A stretch of DNA of 64,000 nucleotides from AP-15 sp963818695 (lineage in GTDB: Bacteria; Pseudomonadota; Alphaproteobacteria; ATCC43930; CGMCC-115725), in assembly GCA_963818695.1 (NCBI GenBank), contig CAWFTG010000005.1:496001-560000 (forward strand). Reading direction: 5' to 3'. This document shows, piece by piece, positions 9,709-18,066 of the stretch. How positions within the stretch are numbered: position 1 is the stretch's first letter; each line of letters starts with the position of its first letter. Position numbers and translations under genes: made by a program. The notes below the pieces were generated by a model that was given only the letters and a program-made list of their open reading frames with translations, did not search any database and had not been told where the DNA came from.

Positions 9709-10418
9709 CCACCAATCGTGACGAGCTGAAGCGCGCAGCTGCGATACGCGCGATCGAGGAAGTCGAGGACGGCATGGTCCTCGGGCTCGGAACCGGATCG
9801 ACGGCCTTCTTTGTGGTCGAGGGGCTGGGGCGCCGCGTTGCCGCCGGGCTCCGGGTAGTGGGCATCCCAACCTCCGAGCGCACGGCAGCCCAGGCCCGCG
9901 GACTCAGCATTCCGATCGCGACCTTTGCGGAATATCAAAGCCTCGATCTGACGATCGACGGTGCGGACGAGGTCGAGCTCGGCACCCTCGATCTGATCAA
10001 AGGGCTCGGAGGGGCGTTGCTGCGCGAGAAGATCGTTGCTGCAGCGAGCCGCCGGCTGGTAATCGTTGTGGACCAAGAAAAGCTGGTCGAGCGGCTCGGC
10101 GAGCACACCTCGGTGCCGGTCGAAGTCACTCAATTCGGCTGGCAGACGACCGCGGTCGCGCTCGCTAAGCTTGGCTGTGCACCCGAGCGGCGCTACGCAC
10201 CCGGCGAACAGCCTTATGTCACCGACAGCGGCAATTACATCCTCGACTGCCGGTTCGGCCCGCTCGCCGATCCAGCCGAGGTTGAAAGGAACATCGCGAT
10301 GACGGTCGGGACGGTCGAGAGCGGGCTCTTTGTCGGGCGTACCTCCATGGTGGTCGCTGCTTCGGCGACCGGCGTCGAAGTATTAACCCCACCCTCGCGG
10401 GCACCAGCGGCAAAATAA
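9705..10418 (+). CDS. rpiA: Ribose-5-phosphate isomerase A
   Basis: Interconverts ribose-5-phosphate and ribulose-5-phosphate. 237 residues. Motifs of the RpiA family: GLGTGSTAFFVVEGL near the N-terminus and the active-site block TIDGADEVE followed by LIKGLGGALLREKIVA. Last gene of the operon; a strong hairpin terminator begins at its stop codon. The operon thus carries both oxidative entry steps and the complete non-oxidative branch, but gnd is not in this window. Confidence 0.96.
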   Translation: MTTNRDELKRAAAIRAIEEVEDGMVLGLGTGSTAFFVVEGLGRRVAAGLRVVGIPTSERTAAQARGLSIPIATFAEYQSLDLTIDGADEVELGTLDLIKGLGGALLREKIVAAASRRLVIVVDQEKLVERLGEHTSVPVEVTQFGWQTTAVALAKLGCAPERRYAPGEQPYVTDSGNYILDCRFGPLADPAEVERNIAMTVGTVESGLFVGRTSMVVAASATGVEVLTPPSRAPAAK

Positions 10419-10447
10419 AGGCCGCCCACCGAGGGCGGCCTCTATTA
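10419..10447 (+). terminator. Rho-independent terminator after rpiA
   Basis: AGGCCGCCC pairs with GGGCGGCCT across a five-base loop (10419-10441), followed by the T/A-rich CTATTAT. It directly follows the rpiA stop. Because the gene on the opposite strand ends at 10461, the hairpin may serve both directions. Confidence 0.85.
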
Positions 10448-10460
10448 TAAGCTGGAGCGA

Positions 10461-10940
10461 TCAGCGGCCCAAATCGCTTCGCGTGTGCCGGCTCGACGAG
10501 GAGGAGCCCGAGTAAGGCTCGTCCTGATGGAAACTGGCGAGGCATTGTTGACGGAGTTGCTGATCCGTGATCGGACCGCATTCTCTGCGCATGCGGGCCT
10601 CACGGAAGGCATGACTGGTTTCGAGCAGCCTGTCATAGCGTTCGCTCTGCTTGACATTCTGCTGCGCAGACCAGTTGGACGGCGGCGCGCCTTGCGGGCC
10701 GTTGGTTACGACCTCGGTTCCGCCCATTCCCGCCGGAGAGGATGACATATTGCCCTGGTTGTATTGGGGGGCGTACGTAGATCCGGGGTTGCCCTGCGAC
10801 CAATTAGGAGATGTGCTTCCCTGATAGGTCTGAGCGCCGGGCGCCGAACCCGCTCCCATCGTTTGGGCATGAGCGGGCATCGTTGCGATGGCCGTCAAAC
10901 AAGCGGTTGCAAAGGCTAAGCTAGTTGCGGTCTTCAGCAT
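10461..10940 (-). CDS. Secreted protein of unknown function
   Basis: 159 residues beginning MLKTATSLAFATACLTA with a clear signal peptide ending at AHAQ (about residue 26). The mature part has a Gly/Ser/Gln/Asn-rich low-complexity half followed by a more ordered C-terminus with two cysteines in RRECGPI and QQCLASF. ATG 10940 is chosen because AGGAGGTG lies a few bases upstream. I do not recognise a domain. It probably stands alone, ending tail-to-tail against the sugar-phosphate operon terminator. Confidence 0.75.
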   Translation of the reverse strand: MLKTATSLAFATACLTAIATMPAHAQTMGAGSAPGAQTYQGSTSPNWSQGNPGSTYAPQYNQGNMSSSPAGMGGTEVVTNGPQGAPPSNWSAQQNVKQSERYDRLLETSHAFREARMRRECGPITDQQLRQQCLASFHQDEPYSGSSSSSRHTRSDLGR

Positions 10941-11168
10941 AAAACACCTCCTGAACGTTGTCCCGTAGTAGACAACGCCCAAGAAGGCTTTGCTGTTCCG
11001 CGAATCCGCCGTGGCAAAAAACGGCCGCCACAAGCCTGGCGCGGCGCCGACGCAAACAGGCGGCCGCAAGGACCAAGCCCCCGGCAGTCTTGATTATCAT
11101 GATCAAAGGGAGCGACAACCAATAACGGATTGCCGTTCCGAGTGAGCGCAGCCTTGGAGATGCGCTGT

Positions 11169-12092
11169 TTAGAACGCCGGATCGGGCAGACCGCGGCGCC
11201 GGCACGCGGCGAGCAGCGCGTTGAGCAAAAGGCAGGCGATCGTCATCGGACCCACCCCCCCGGGTACCGGAGTAATTGCCCCGGCAACCGCGCTGACCGC
11301 GGCAAAATCAACATCGCCGACAACCCGGTTGCGTCCTTCGGGGTCCGCCGCCGAGCTGATACCGACGTCGATGACCGTCGCTCCCGACTTCACCCAGTCG
11401 GCGTTGATCATCCCGGGTTGCCCGGCCGCCGCGATCAGAATGTCGGCATGACAGGAGATTTCGCGAGCATCACGCGTTTTGGAGTGAATCACCGTGACCG
11501 TGCAATCGGCCCCGATCAGCAGCGCCGCCAGCGGTTTTCCGACGATGTTCGAGCGACCGATTACGACGGCCTGGAGCCCGGCCAGCTCGCGATGCACGGT
11601 GTTCAACAAGCGCAGACAGCCTTGCGGCGTGCACGGCACAATCGTCGGAAGACCGCTCCACAACCGACCGACATTGAGCGGATGAAACCCGTCCACATCC
11701 TTGGCCGGGTCGATCGTACCGACAATTCGATGCGGATCGATCTGCCGCGGCAACGGCAGCTGAACGAGGACCCCATCGATGCGGTCGTCGTGGTTCAGTT
11801 TTTCTATCTCCGCGACGAGCTCCGCTTCCGAAATGTCGCTCGGCAAACGAATGTCGAAGGCGGCGAGCTCCGAGCCGGCGCAGGCGCGCCCTTTGGCACG
11901 CACATAAACCCGGCTCGCCGGATCGTCTCCGACCAGGACGGTGGCGAGACCCGGCGCGCTTCCGATCTGATTACGAAGGCGCGCCGCGACCTCGGCGACG
12001 CGCCGGCGCAGCGCGGCAGCGGCCGCAGCGCCATCGATCAGTTTTGCCTGCCCCACTCCACCTCCACCGCCGGCCGTTCGGACGCTCGACAC
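11169..12092 (-). CDS. folD: Bifunctional methylenetetrahydrofolate dehydrogenase / cyclohydrolase
   Basis: Catalyses NADP-dependent oxidation of 5,10-methylene-THF and hydrolysis of methenyl-THF in cytosolic one-carbon metabolism. 307 residues. Motifs: SRVYVRAKGRA holding the catalytic Tyr and Lys, VQLPLPRQID, the CTPQG segment, the NADP loop GRSNIVGKPLAALL and the C-terminal PVPGGVGPMTIA. The first ~14 residues are Gly-rich and probably partly extra. Downstream of the small gene at 12147-12488 on the same strand with 54 bases between. Confidence 0.95.
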   Translation of the reverse strand: MSSVRTAGGGGGVGQAKLIDGAAAAAALRRRVAEVAARLRNQIGSAPGLATVLVGDDPASRVYVRAKGRACAGSELAAFDIRLPSDISEAELVAEIEKLNHDDRIDGVLVQLPLPRQIDPHRIVGTIDPAKDVDGFHPLNVGRLWSGLPTIVPCTPQGCLRLLNTVHRELAGLQAVVIGRSNIVGKPLAALLIGADCTVTVIHSKTRDAREISCHADILIAAAGQPGMINADWVKSGATVIDVGISSAADPEGRNRVVGDVDFAAVSAVAGAITPVPGGVGPMTIACLLLNALLAACRRRGLPDPAF

Positions 12093-12146
12093 TACTCAAG
12101 TGGGGAGACCGGGGTAAGGGGCTCTCGCGAGGGGTAGAGGTGCGGC

Positions 12147-12488
12147 TTACCTACTGCCGTGATGACGGCTGGCGTGGCTTTCGCCGTGTTCGCGGGCTTC
12201 GGCGGTTTCGCGGCCGACGAGTTTGTTGAAATTACTGCGTTGGCCGCTCGCGGTTTCCTCCTGATAGAGCAATGCCAGCTTAGATTCGTCGAATTTCTCG
12301 AAAAATTCCTCCCAGGAAATCTCTTCGAGGGCATCGTCCCTAGCGTTCGGGGCGTCGGGAAATTCGATCCTGATAATCCCAACATTGTCCTTCGAATGCG
12401 TCCGGCGCACAGCGGCGGGGCGCCCGCCGCGGGCCTCCGCCCATTTGCGGATCTCGTCGTGGTCCGTCGTGACTTTTCCTTGGGCCAT
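12147..12488 (-). CDS. Small conserved hypothetical protein
   Basis: 113 residues starting at ATG 12488 (AGAGGAA seven bases upstream; a second ATG at 12494 is too close to that site). Sequence is charged and soluble: WAEARGGRPAAVRRTHSKD, VGIIRIEFPDAP, ISWEEFFEKFDESKLALLYQ. I know closely similar short proteins from many proteobacteria, annotated only as hypothetical. The C-terminus is His/Arg-rich. Lies directly upstream of folD on the same strand and could be co-transcribed. Confidence 0.7.
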   Translation of the reverse strand: MAQGKVTTDHDEIRKWAEARGGRPAAVRRTHSKDNVGIIRIEFPDAPNARDDALEEISWEEFFEKFDESKLALLYQEETASGQRSNFNKLVGRETAEAREHGESHASRHHGSR

Positions 12489-12591
12489 GTCCATTTCCTC
12501 TGCTGTTGTGCATGCGGGCCTCTCATGAGAACAGAGGCGGCAGCGGTCGAGTTCAGCTAGCCTCGTGCTGTCGGGCTTGGATGGGGTAAAA

Positions 12592-13734
12592 ATGCCGGTC
12601 GCGAGCTATCATTGCCCCGCCTGCCTGCATGTCTGCGCTGCCGATCGGCCGCTGTGGCGGTGCGATTGCGGACGTCACCTCAATCTGGCGCCCGGCCGAG
12701 GCTTTGGGCGGCGCGAAATTGTTGCAAGGAATGCCTCGCTCTGGCGATACGGCGCGGCGCTCGCATTATCAACTCCACCGCGGGTCTCGCTCGGTGAAGG
12801 ATGGACGCCGCTCCTGCTGCGCGATTGGCAGAGGGCAAAGATCCATTTCAAGCTCGAATCGCAGATGCCTACCGGGTCGTTCAAGGACCGCGGCACGGCG
12901 GTCATGCTCAATCATTTGCTCGAAGTCGGGGTCGGGCCGATCCACGAAGATTCCTCGGGGAATGCCGGCGCCTCGATAGCCACCTACGCAGCGGCGGCGG
13001 GAATTCCGTGCCGCATCTATGTCCCGGCCGCGGCGCCCCGCGCCAAGCTCGTGCAGATCGCGGTCGCGGGAGCCGATGTGCGGCCGATCCCCGGCACACG
13101 GCAGGACGTTACCGAAGCGGCGCTCGCCGCGATCGGGGAGAGTTTTTATGCCAGCCACAACTGGCAACCGTTCTTTATCGAGGGCACGAAGACCCTCGCC
13201 TTCGAATTGTGGGAGCAGCTAGGCTTTCGGGTTCCCGACAATGTCCTCATTCCGACGGGGTATGGCAGCAACATTCTCGGGCTCGAACGCGGCTTCGACG
13301 AACTCGAGAGAGGCGGCGAGATTGCCGTGCGACCGCGGCTGTTTGCCGTCCAGGCGGCGAATTGCGCAGCATTTGCGGCGGCCTGGTCGGCGGGCGCGGA
13401 CCGCTTTATGCCGTTCGCGGCACGCCCGACTGTCGCCGACGGGATCGCCTCCCCGAGACCGGTCCGCATCGCCGAGGTGCTAGCAGCGTTGCGCCGCTCG
13501 CGAGGGGGCGTCGTCGCGGTCGCAGAAGAGGAGATCGCGTCGGCACTCGCCGCACTCGGCCGGCTCGGGTTATTTGTCGAGCCCACCGCCGCCACCGCCG
13601 GCGCGGCGCTGACCCAGCTCCTGTCCGACGGGACAATCACCGCGGATCAGACGACCGTTGCCGTGTTGACCGGCTCCGGCCTCAAGGCGGCCGACCGGAT
13701 CGGCGAACTCCTCGGCATCGGAAGCGGGATATGA
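12592..13734 (+). CDS. Threonine synthase-like PLP enzyme
   Basis: Fold-type II PLP enzyme of 380 residues. An N-terminal zinc-ribbon-like knot has Cys8, Cys11, Cys24 and Cys26; the cofactor lysine is Lys98 in PTGSFKDRG; the phosphate/substrate loop is SSGNAGASIATYAAAAGI and the PLP-phosphate loop GYGSNILGLERGF. The closest known function is threonine synthase (O-phosphohomoserine to threonine), but cysteate synthase and other members look alike and no other threonine gene is nearby, so I give no symbol. ATG 12592 preferred over a GTG at 12565. Its stop overlaps the next gene by four bases. Confidence 0.85.
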   Translation: MPVASYHCPACLHVCAADRPLWRCDCGRHLNLAPGRGFGRREIVARNASLWRYGAALALSTPPRVSLGEGWTPLLLRDWQRAKIHFKLESQMPTGSFKDRGTAVMLNHLLEVGVGPIHEDSSGNAGASIATYAAAAGIPCRIYVPAAAPRAKLVQIAVAGADVRPIPGTRQDVTEAALAAIGESFYASHNWQPFFIEGTKTLAFELWEQLGFRVPDNVLIPTGYGSNILGLERGFDELERGGEIAVRPRLFAVQAANCAAFAAAWSAGADRFMPFAARPTVADGIASPRPVRIAEVLAALRRSRGGVVAVAEEEIASALAALGRLGLFVEPTAATAGAALTQLLSDGTITADQTTVAVLTGSGLKAADRIGELLGIGSGI

Positions 13735-14141
13735 TCGAGATCAGGGCGTGTACGCCAGACGATGCTGTTGCAGTGAGCACCCTTTTGGGTGAACTGGGGT
13801 ACACAGTCTCGATTCGGCATGCGACGGAACACGTTCGGGGGTCAGCAAAACTGAGGCGGACTCGATTTTTCTCGCGGCCGCGGACGGTCAAGTCCTTGGA
13901 CTTCTCGCATTACATCTGTGTCGGATGCTGCAATTACACAAATCCGATCGTGCGCGTTACGGCCTTGGTGGTCGACCAGCGGACACGCCATCATGGGGCG
14001 GGCATGCTTCTGATGGAGCACGCCGAACGGATGGGTTCCGCCGCCGGCTGCGAATTCGTCGAGGTGACCTCAGCGATGGACCGCGCGGAGGCCTACGAGC
14101 CGAATTCGTTCTGCTTTCGCAAGCAGCTGGTCCGGCAGTAA
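13731..14141 (+). pseudogene. GNAT acetyltransferase interrupted by two compensating frameshifts
   Basis: Begins MIEIRACTPDDAVAVSTLLG (typical GNAT start) at an ATGA overlap with the PLP enzyme. The frame stays open to 14141, but the middle is nonsense: from about 13848 to 13943 the GNAT-like reading (ADSIFLAAADGQVLGLLAL) is in another frame, and the original frame resumes with PIVRVTALVVDQRTRHHGAG. A base missing from the A-run at 13847-13850 and an extra T near 13943 restore it. Near the C-terminus MDRAEAYEPNSFCF also seems to lack the usual 'HAFYRxxGY' segment. Either a decayed gene or sequencing indels. Confidence 0.75.
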
Positions 14142-14148
14142 CAATCTT

Positions 14149-15285
14149 TCAATATCTGAGTATCGCGGCGGAGAGACCCGAGGGAGGCAACGCCTCCCGC
14201 GCGACGAGCGTCACCGACCCGCCCTGACGCAAGGTCATCAGAGCAGCAAAGTCCAGGAGATCGATGTCCCCATCGGCGGCGCTGCCGTGAGCGACGACTC
14301 GGTCTGCCGATTCGTCAAAACTGCCCCAAAGATGGTCGTCCCGGGTCAGAAAGAGGGTGTCGACACGCGCATAGCGCGCAGCCTTGACGATCTCCTCGGG
14401 CTTGGTTGTCACCTTGCCTGCCGCGAGGAACGAGTTGAGGCGATCGACAGCTGCGGTGCGGGCATCGGCTATCTTTGGCTCGACGAGCGCATACGCGCGT
14501 TGATGCAGTTCATTATCGGTCAGCGCATCCGGATTTTCGGTAATGCCGCCTGGTTGGAACTCCTTCCATCCGGCGATCTCGCGGAAATGCCCTTGGATTT
14601 CGGGGTGGGCGGCGAGAATGACCGGCGCAGGATTCCTCTTGAGACGAGGCTCGACCGCCGAGGCGACGCGGTGCAGGAACTCGATCAACTCGCTCTTGCG
14701 CAGCTCTTCCGGCGCTTCGCCGAAAGATTGTGCGTGGGCGAGTGTCCCGCGCCGACCCACCGGGCTGGCGTATTGTGTTTCCTCGTAATCCGTCATCGCG
14801 TGGATCTTACCGACGCCCTGTGGCAGGTCGATCTCTTTGTTTTCGCTGACTTCCCAGCGGGACCCATCGTAAAGCCGGGTGTGTTTGGCGCTGATCGTCA
14901 ACAGCCAGAATGAGCCGGCGTCCTCGAGCAGCGGGAGTAACGGCTTGATATGGAAATGGTCGCCGAGCAAAGTCTCCTCCGCGATCGGGATCGGCAATTT
15001 GTGGATGCGGTTGAAGCCCGGGGCGAGAAACACCGCCAGCCCTTGCTTCTGATGCCGCCAGAACTCTTCATCTCCGACCAGTGACTCGGCTGGTCCGAGA
15101 AAATCCTCCATTTCGGGCCTGCGCCATTTGGTAGCGAGCCATTCCGCCGCAGAAGACAACAGGTTTTTGAGCCGGATCGGATCTTGCCGGATCTCACGCC
15201 CGGCAACATGCGTCGGGAGATAAATCGAAACGGCCGGCTGGGCGTCCATGGCCACCAATTCGTCCAGGTCATTTCGGCTGAACAT
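14149..15285 (-). CDS. baeRF-type (bacterial eRF1-like) protein
   Basis: 378 residues. The N-terminal region SIYLPTHVAGREIRQDPIRL and the middle/C-terminal layout match the bacterial relatives of archaeo-eukaryotic release factor eRF1 (baeRF families, group 3 type), proposed to act on ribosomes or stress responses; no biochemical role is established to my knowledge. No signal peptide or membrane helix. It ends convergently against the GNAT gene with seven bases between. ATG 15285 has no outstanding ribosome site, so the start is moderate in certainty. Confidence 0.7.
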   Translation of the reverse strand: MFSRNDLDELVAMDAQPAVSIYLPTHVAGREIRQDPIRLKNLLSSAAEWLATKWRRPEMEDFLGPAESLVGDEEFWRHQKQGLAVFLAPGFNRIHKLPIPIAEETLLGDHFHIKPLLPLLEDAGSFWLLTISAKHTRLYDGSRWEVSENKEIDLPQGVGKIHAMTDYEETQYASPVGRRGTLAHAQSFGEAPEELRKSELIEFLHRVASAVEPRLKRNPAPVILAAHPEIQGHFREIAGWKEFQPGGITENPDALTDNELHQRAYALVEPKIADARTAAVDRLNSFLAAGKVTTKPEEIVKAARYARVDTLFLTRDDHLWGSFDESADRVVAHGSAADGDIDLLDFAALMTLRQGGSVTLVAREALPPSGLSAAILRY

Positions 15286-15522
15286 AGAGCGTCCTCGGTG
15301 CGGGAAGGGTCTGCCCTTCGAACCTCGGAACCGAGCCGACCGTTCCCTGGCCGATTTTCGTTAGACCCACAGGCGGACGTTCTGCCGGGAGCCAGACCCG
15401 CATCGGCTGAAGGGCGGCATAAAATTGCCATAGGAGGGAGATATAGAGCAGGTCAGTTGCAACCGACGGTCGACAAACGAGCACGCGCGACCGCAGCGAG
15501 CATCGGAACGCGGGAGATACGC

Positions 15523-16107
15523 TTGCACGCCGCAGATATTCACATACGCCAGCTGACCCCAGGGGACGCTGCTTTGTACCGCAGCATCCGTCTGGAGGGT
15601 CTCAAGGAGAGCCCGGAAGCCTTCGGCAGCACGTTCGAGGCTGAGTTTACCAAGCCGCTGGCTTGGTTTTTCGAACGACTCGGCGGTTCCGTCGTGTTTG
15701 GCGCAATTCGTGATGAAAAGATTCTGGGAGTTACCGGATTTGCGGTTCGACAGGAAGAGAAGGAAGCGCACAAAGGCCTGCTCTGGGGCATGTATGTCCG
15801 CCCGGACGCCAGAGGGGCTGGGATCGCTAGCCGATTGGTCGAGGCGGTAATCGTTTATGCAAGTGAGCGTGTCGAACTGATCCAGCTCAGCGTGGTGGTG
15901 GGCAACGAGCAAGCGCGCCGGCTCTATGCCCGCCTCGGCTTCGTCGAGTACGGGATCGAGAAGAACTCCCTGAAATTTCGCGGCAGGTACTTCGACGAGA
16001 TCCTGATGGCGAAGGACCTGGGCTGCGGTTCGGTTCTCGAGAGATGCGCCCTCGCAGCCGGCTACTCGGACCGACAAGCGATGCCTTCTCCCATCACTTC
16101 GACGTGA
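15523..16107 (+). CDS. GNAT family N-acetyltransferase
   Basis: 194 residues from a TTG start at 15523 with CGGGAG seven bases before it; longer in-frame extensions run over the divergent baeRF promoter and are unlikely. The acetyl-CoA-binding motif A is MYVRPDARGAGIASRLVEAV, followed by LSVVVGNEQARRLYARLGFVEYG (motif B). Substrate unknown; the layout is like ribosomal-protein or small-molecule acetyltransferases. The last ~25 residues look unstructured. Confidence 0.8.
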   Translation: MHAADIHIRQLTPGDAALYRSIRLEGLKESPEAFGSTFEAEFTKPLAWFFERLGGSVVFGAIRDEKILGVTGFAVRQEEKEAHKGLLWGMYVRPDARGAGIASRLVEAVIVYASERVELIQLSVVVGNEQARRLYARLGFVEYGIEKNSLKFRGRYFDEILMAKDLGCGSVLERCALAAGYSDRQAMPSPITST

Positions 16108-16136
16108 AACTGCGGCCGGTCATCTAGCTGTAGAGC

Positions 16137-16230
16137 TCACTCATCGCGGAAGGCGGGTTTGCGCTTTTCGAGGAAGGAGGGCGTCCAGCACCTCTGGCCG
16201 GTCGAGTGTGATGAGCACAAGCTCGTCCAC
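16137..16230 (-). pseudogene. Enoyl-CoA hydratase remnant (both ends fused, middle lost)
   Basis: Reading the minus strand, GTG 16230 begins VDELVLITLDRPEVLDA, the start of a crotonase-family protein, and within the same 94 bases another frame ends FLEKRKPAFRDE-stop (stop 16137-16139), the typical C-terminus of the same family. About 200 internal codons are missing and the two ends are joined out of frame. This is a deletion scar of an enoyl-CoA hydratase/isomerase gene. Confidence 0.65.
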
Positions 16231-16323
16231 GCGAGTCAGATGCAGCGCGATTGGTCGAAGATCCTGATGCCAGGCTCGCCCATTCAGCAAGCATCAACCG
16301 CGGCTAACCCTCCGGAATCGGCG

Positions 16324-17514
16324 CTATTGCGGGCCGCCGCGCATCGATGCTGGGTGGCCAGGCAGCTTGATGCGTTGTGAGGTATCGGTCAGCTTGCCTC
16401 CCTCTACCCTCAATGCCCACAAATCCCCGTCGATGAAGTTGCCGATATAGACGTACTGGCCGTCCGGGCTGAAGGCGACGGCTTCGGGCAGTGCGCCGAC
16501 ATCGATGCTGCCGATATTGGTGACCTTCTTGCCGTCGATCCTGAGCGCGGTGACCGCGCCGGCCGAATGATGAAAAAAGACGGTCTTGGGCATGTTCGAT
16601 CCGCGCGCCTCGACTGAGACCGCGAGATCGCCCTTCGGGCTGATCGCCAGGCCCTCGGGCGAATCGCCCACCATTACATGATCGATGACCCGTGGCGGGT
16701 CCGCCTCTAGGTCGATGACACTGACCGTGTCGGCATTGCCGTCTGAGCTCCCGCCGTTGCCGTTGTCAACGGTCAGCGCGAGCTTGCCGTCCGGCGCCAC
16801 CGCGACGTTGTAGGGAAAGATACCGGTCGGCAGGTCGCGCTTGGCGTAGGTCACCTTCTGGCCGTCGATCGACAACAGCGCGACCTTGTTCGCGGCGGCT
16901 TTGGCGGCGAGCGCGTGCCTGCCGTCGGGCGTGATTGCGACCGCGGAAACCTGGTCAGTCGCCGCTCCGACCGGCACCGTATCGACGACCAGAACATCCT
17001 TGCCGTGGATCGACATGACCGAGATCGTGCCGTCGGCGCGATTGGCCACGAGCGCCAGATCGCCCTTCGGGGCGATGGCCATGCCGGAGGGCTGCTTGCC
17101 GACCGTGATCGTTCCGATGACGGCGGGCGGATTTGCCTTCAAGTCGATCAAGAAGACCTTGTTGTCCGGCTCGAGCCGATGGCCCCATCCCTGAACAAGC
17201 GGCTCCAACGAGTTAGCCACGAGAGCAATGTCGCCCGCCGGAGTGACTGCCAGGTTGGTCGGGGGCCCGACCACCGAATTCATCAGCGGTATCGAAGAGG
17301 CTATTCGCGGCGTGTCCGGTTTCGAAATGTCGATTACCGTCAGCGTGTCTTTGCCGGGCTCGCGAAAGATCGGCTTGCCGTTTTCATCCCACCCCTGCTT
17401 CTCGTCATTGCCGACGATTAAAATTTGAGCGAGAGCGCGTGACGAAGGCCCGGCAACCAGGGCGCCGATTGCAATCGCAACAGCGGCCATTCCGCCGAAT
17501 CTCGATGAAACCAT
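16324..17514 (-). CDS. Periplasmic YVTN-type beta-propeller protein
   Basis: 396 residues. Signal peptide MVSSRFGGMAAVAIAIGAL ending near SRALAQ. The mature chain is a string of about seven beta-propeller blades of the YVTN/lactonase type (GKQPSGMAIAPKGDLALVAN, VSAVAITPDGRHALAAK, GDSPEGLAISPKGDLAVSV, ALPEAVAFSPDGQYVYIGN). GGGAGGGGG lies just before ATG 17514. Such proteins bind ligands or partner proteins in the periplasm; catalytic residues cannot be assigned. It follows the dioxygenase genes on the same strand with a 93-base gap and could be read from their promoter. Confidence 0.85.
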   Translation of the reverse strand: MVSSRFGGMAAVAIAIGALVAGPSSRALAQILIVGNDEKQGWDENGKPIFREPGKDTLTVIDISKPDTPRIASSIPLMNSVVGPPTNLAVTPAGDIALVANSLEPLVQGWGHRLEPDNKVFLIDLKANPPAVIGTITVGKQPSGMAIAPKGDLALVANRADGTISVMSIHGKDVLVVDTVPVGAATDQVSAVAITPDGRHALAAKAAANKVALLSIDGQKVTYAKRDLPTGIFPYNVAVAPDGKLALTVDNGNGGSSDGNADTVSVIDLEADPPRVIDHVMVGDSPEGLAISPKGDLAVSVEARGSNMPKTVFFHHSAGAVTALRIDGKKVTNIGSIDVGALPEAVAFSPDGQYVYIGNFIDGDLWALRVEGGKLTDTSQRIKLPGHPASMRGGPQ

Positions 17515-17607
17515 TTTCCCCCTCCCGAATGTGCCGCGCTCACCCGCGGCGCTTTAATGCTGCTCCGATGCCGCTCGGGCGACAACAGCGGCGTACCGTC
17601 GGTCGGG

Positions 17608-18066
17608 TCACAGTGGCGTCGCGAGCAGGCTGGGAACTGCGAAGGTGTCGAGCAAGATCAGCTTGTCGCGGATTTTGAGGCGCCGTCCGAAAATCTCGAG
17701 CCGGTCGCGGTAAAGCCCGGTGGCGAACAGCCGGCTCTCGCCTTCCTGGTCGGTCTGGAAGACGGCGAAGGGCGCCTCGACCATGTGGCTGTCACCGAGA
17801 ACCCGCGGCAGACCGATGACATGGCGATCAATGTGTATGTTGTATTTGTTGGCCTCGCGCAATGCCCGGATGCGGTCCTCGAGCATCGCGCGGCTGTCGC
17901 AAAAGACCAGCGCCGCCGGCAGCCCGCGGTCGAAATTTTCCCGCGGGACGATCTGGTACCGGCACTCCTCGGCGAAGAGGCCGAGCCATTCGTCGAACTT
18001 TGCCGCGTCGATCAGCGCGCCGTATTCGGCCAGCAGATCGCAAACCGCGGCGCGGTCGGCCTTCAT
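17608..18066 (-). CDS. Aromatic-ring-hydroxylating dioxygenase beta subunit
   Basis: 152 residues of the NTF2-like small-subunit fold (LLAEYGALIDAAKFDEWLGLFAEECRY at the N-terminus; RALREANKYNIHIDRHVIG; LFATGLYRDRLEIFGRRLKIRDKLILLDT). It has a structural role in alpha3beta3 oxygenases. Its ATG overlaps the alpha-subunit stop by four bases (ATGA), so the two are translationally coupled. Confidence 0.88.
   Translation of the reverse strand: MKADRAAVCDLLAEYGALIDAAKFDEWLGLFAEECRYQIVPRENFDRGLPAALVFCDSRAMLEDRIRALREANKYNIHIDRHVIGLPRVLGDSHMVEAPFAVFQTDQEGESRLFATGLYRDRLEIFGRRLKIRDKLILLDTFAVPSLLATPL

Noticed and set aside
12801..13730. Long plus-strand frame overlapping the PLP enzyme
   Set aside because: Shadow of the threonine-synthase-like gene in another frame; only its last part, from 13731, is a real (damaged) GNAT gene.
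16159..16380. 73-codon plus-strand frame
   Set aside because: Lies over the enoyl-CoA hydratase remnant on the other strand and has no motif or ribosome site.
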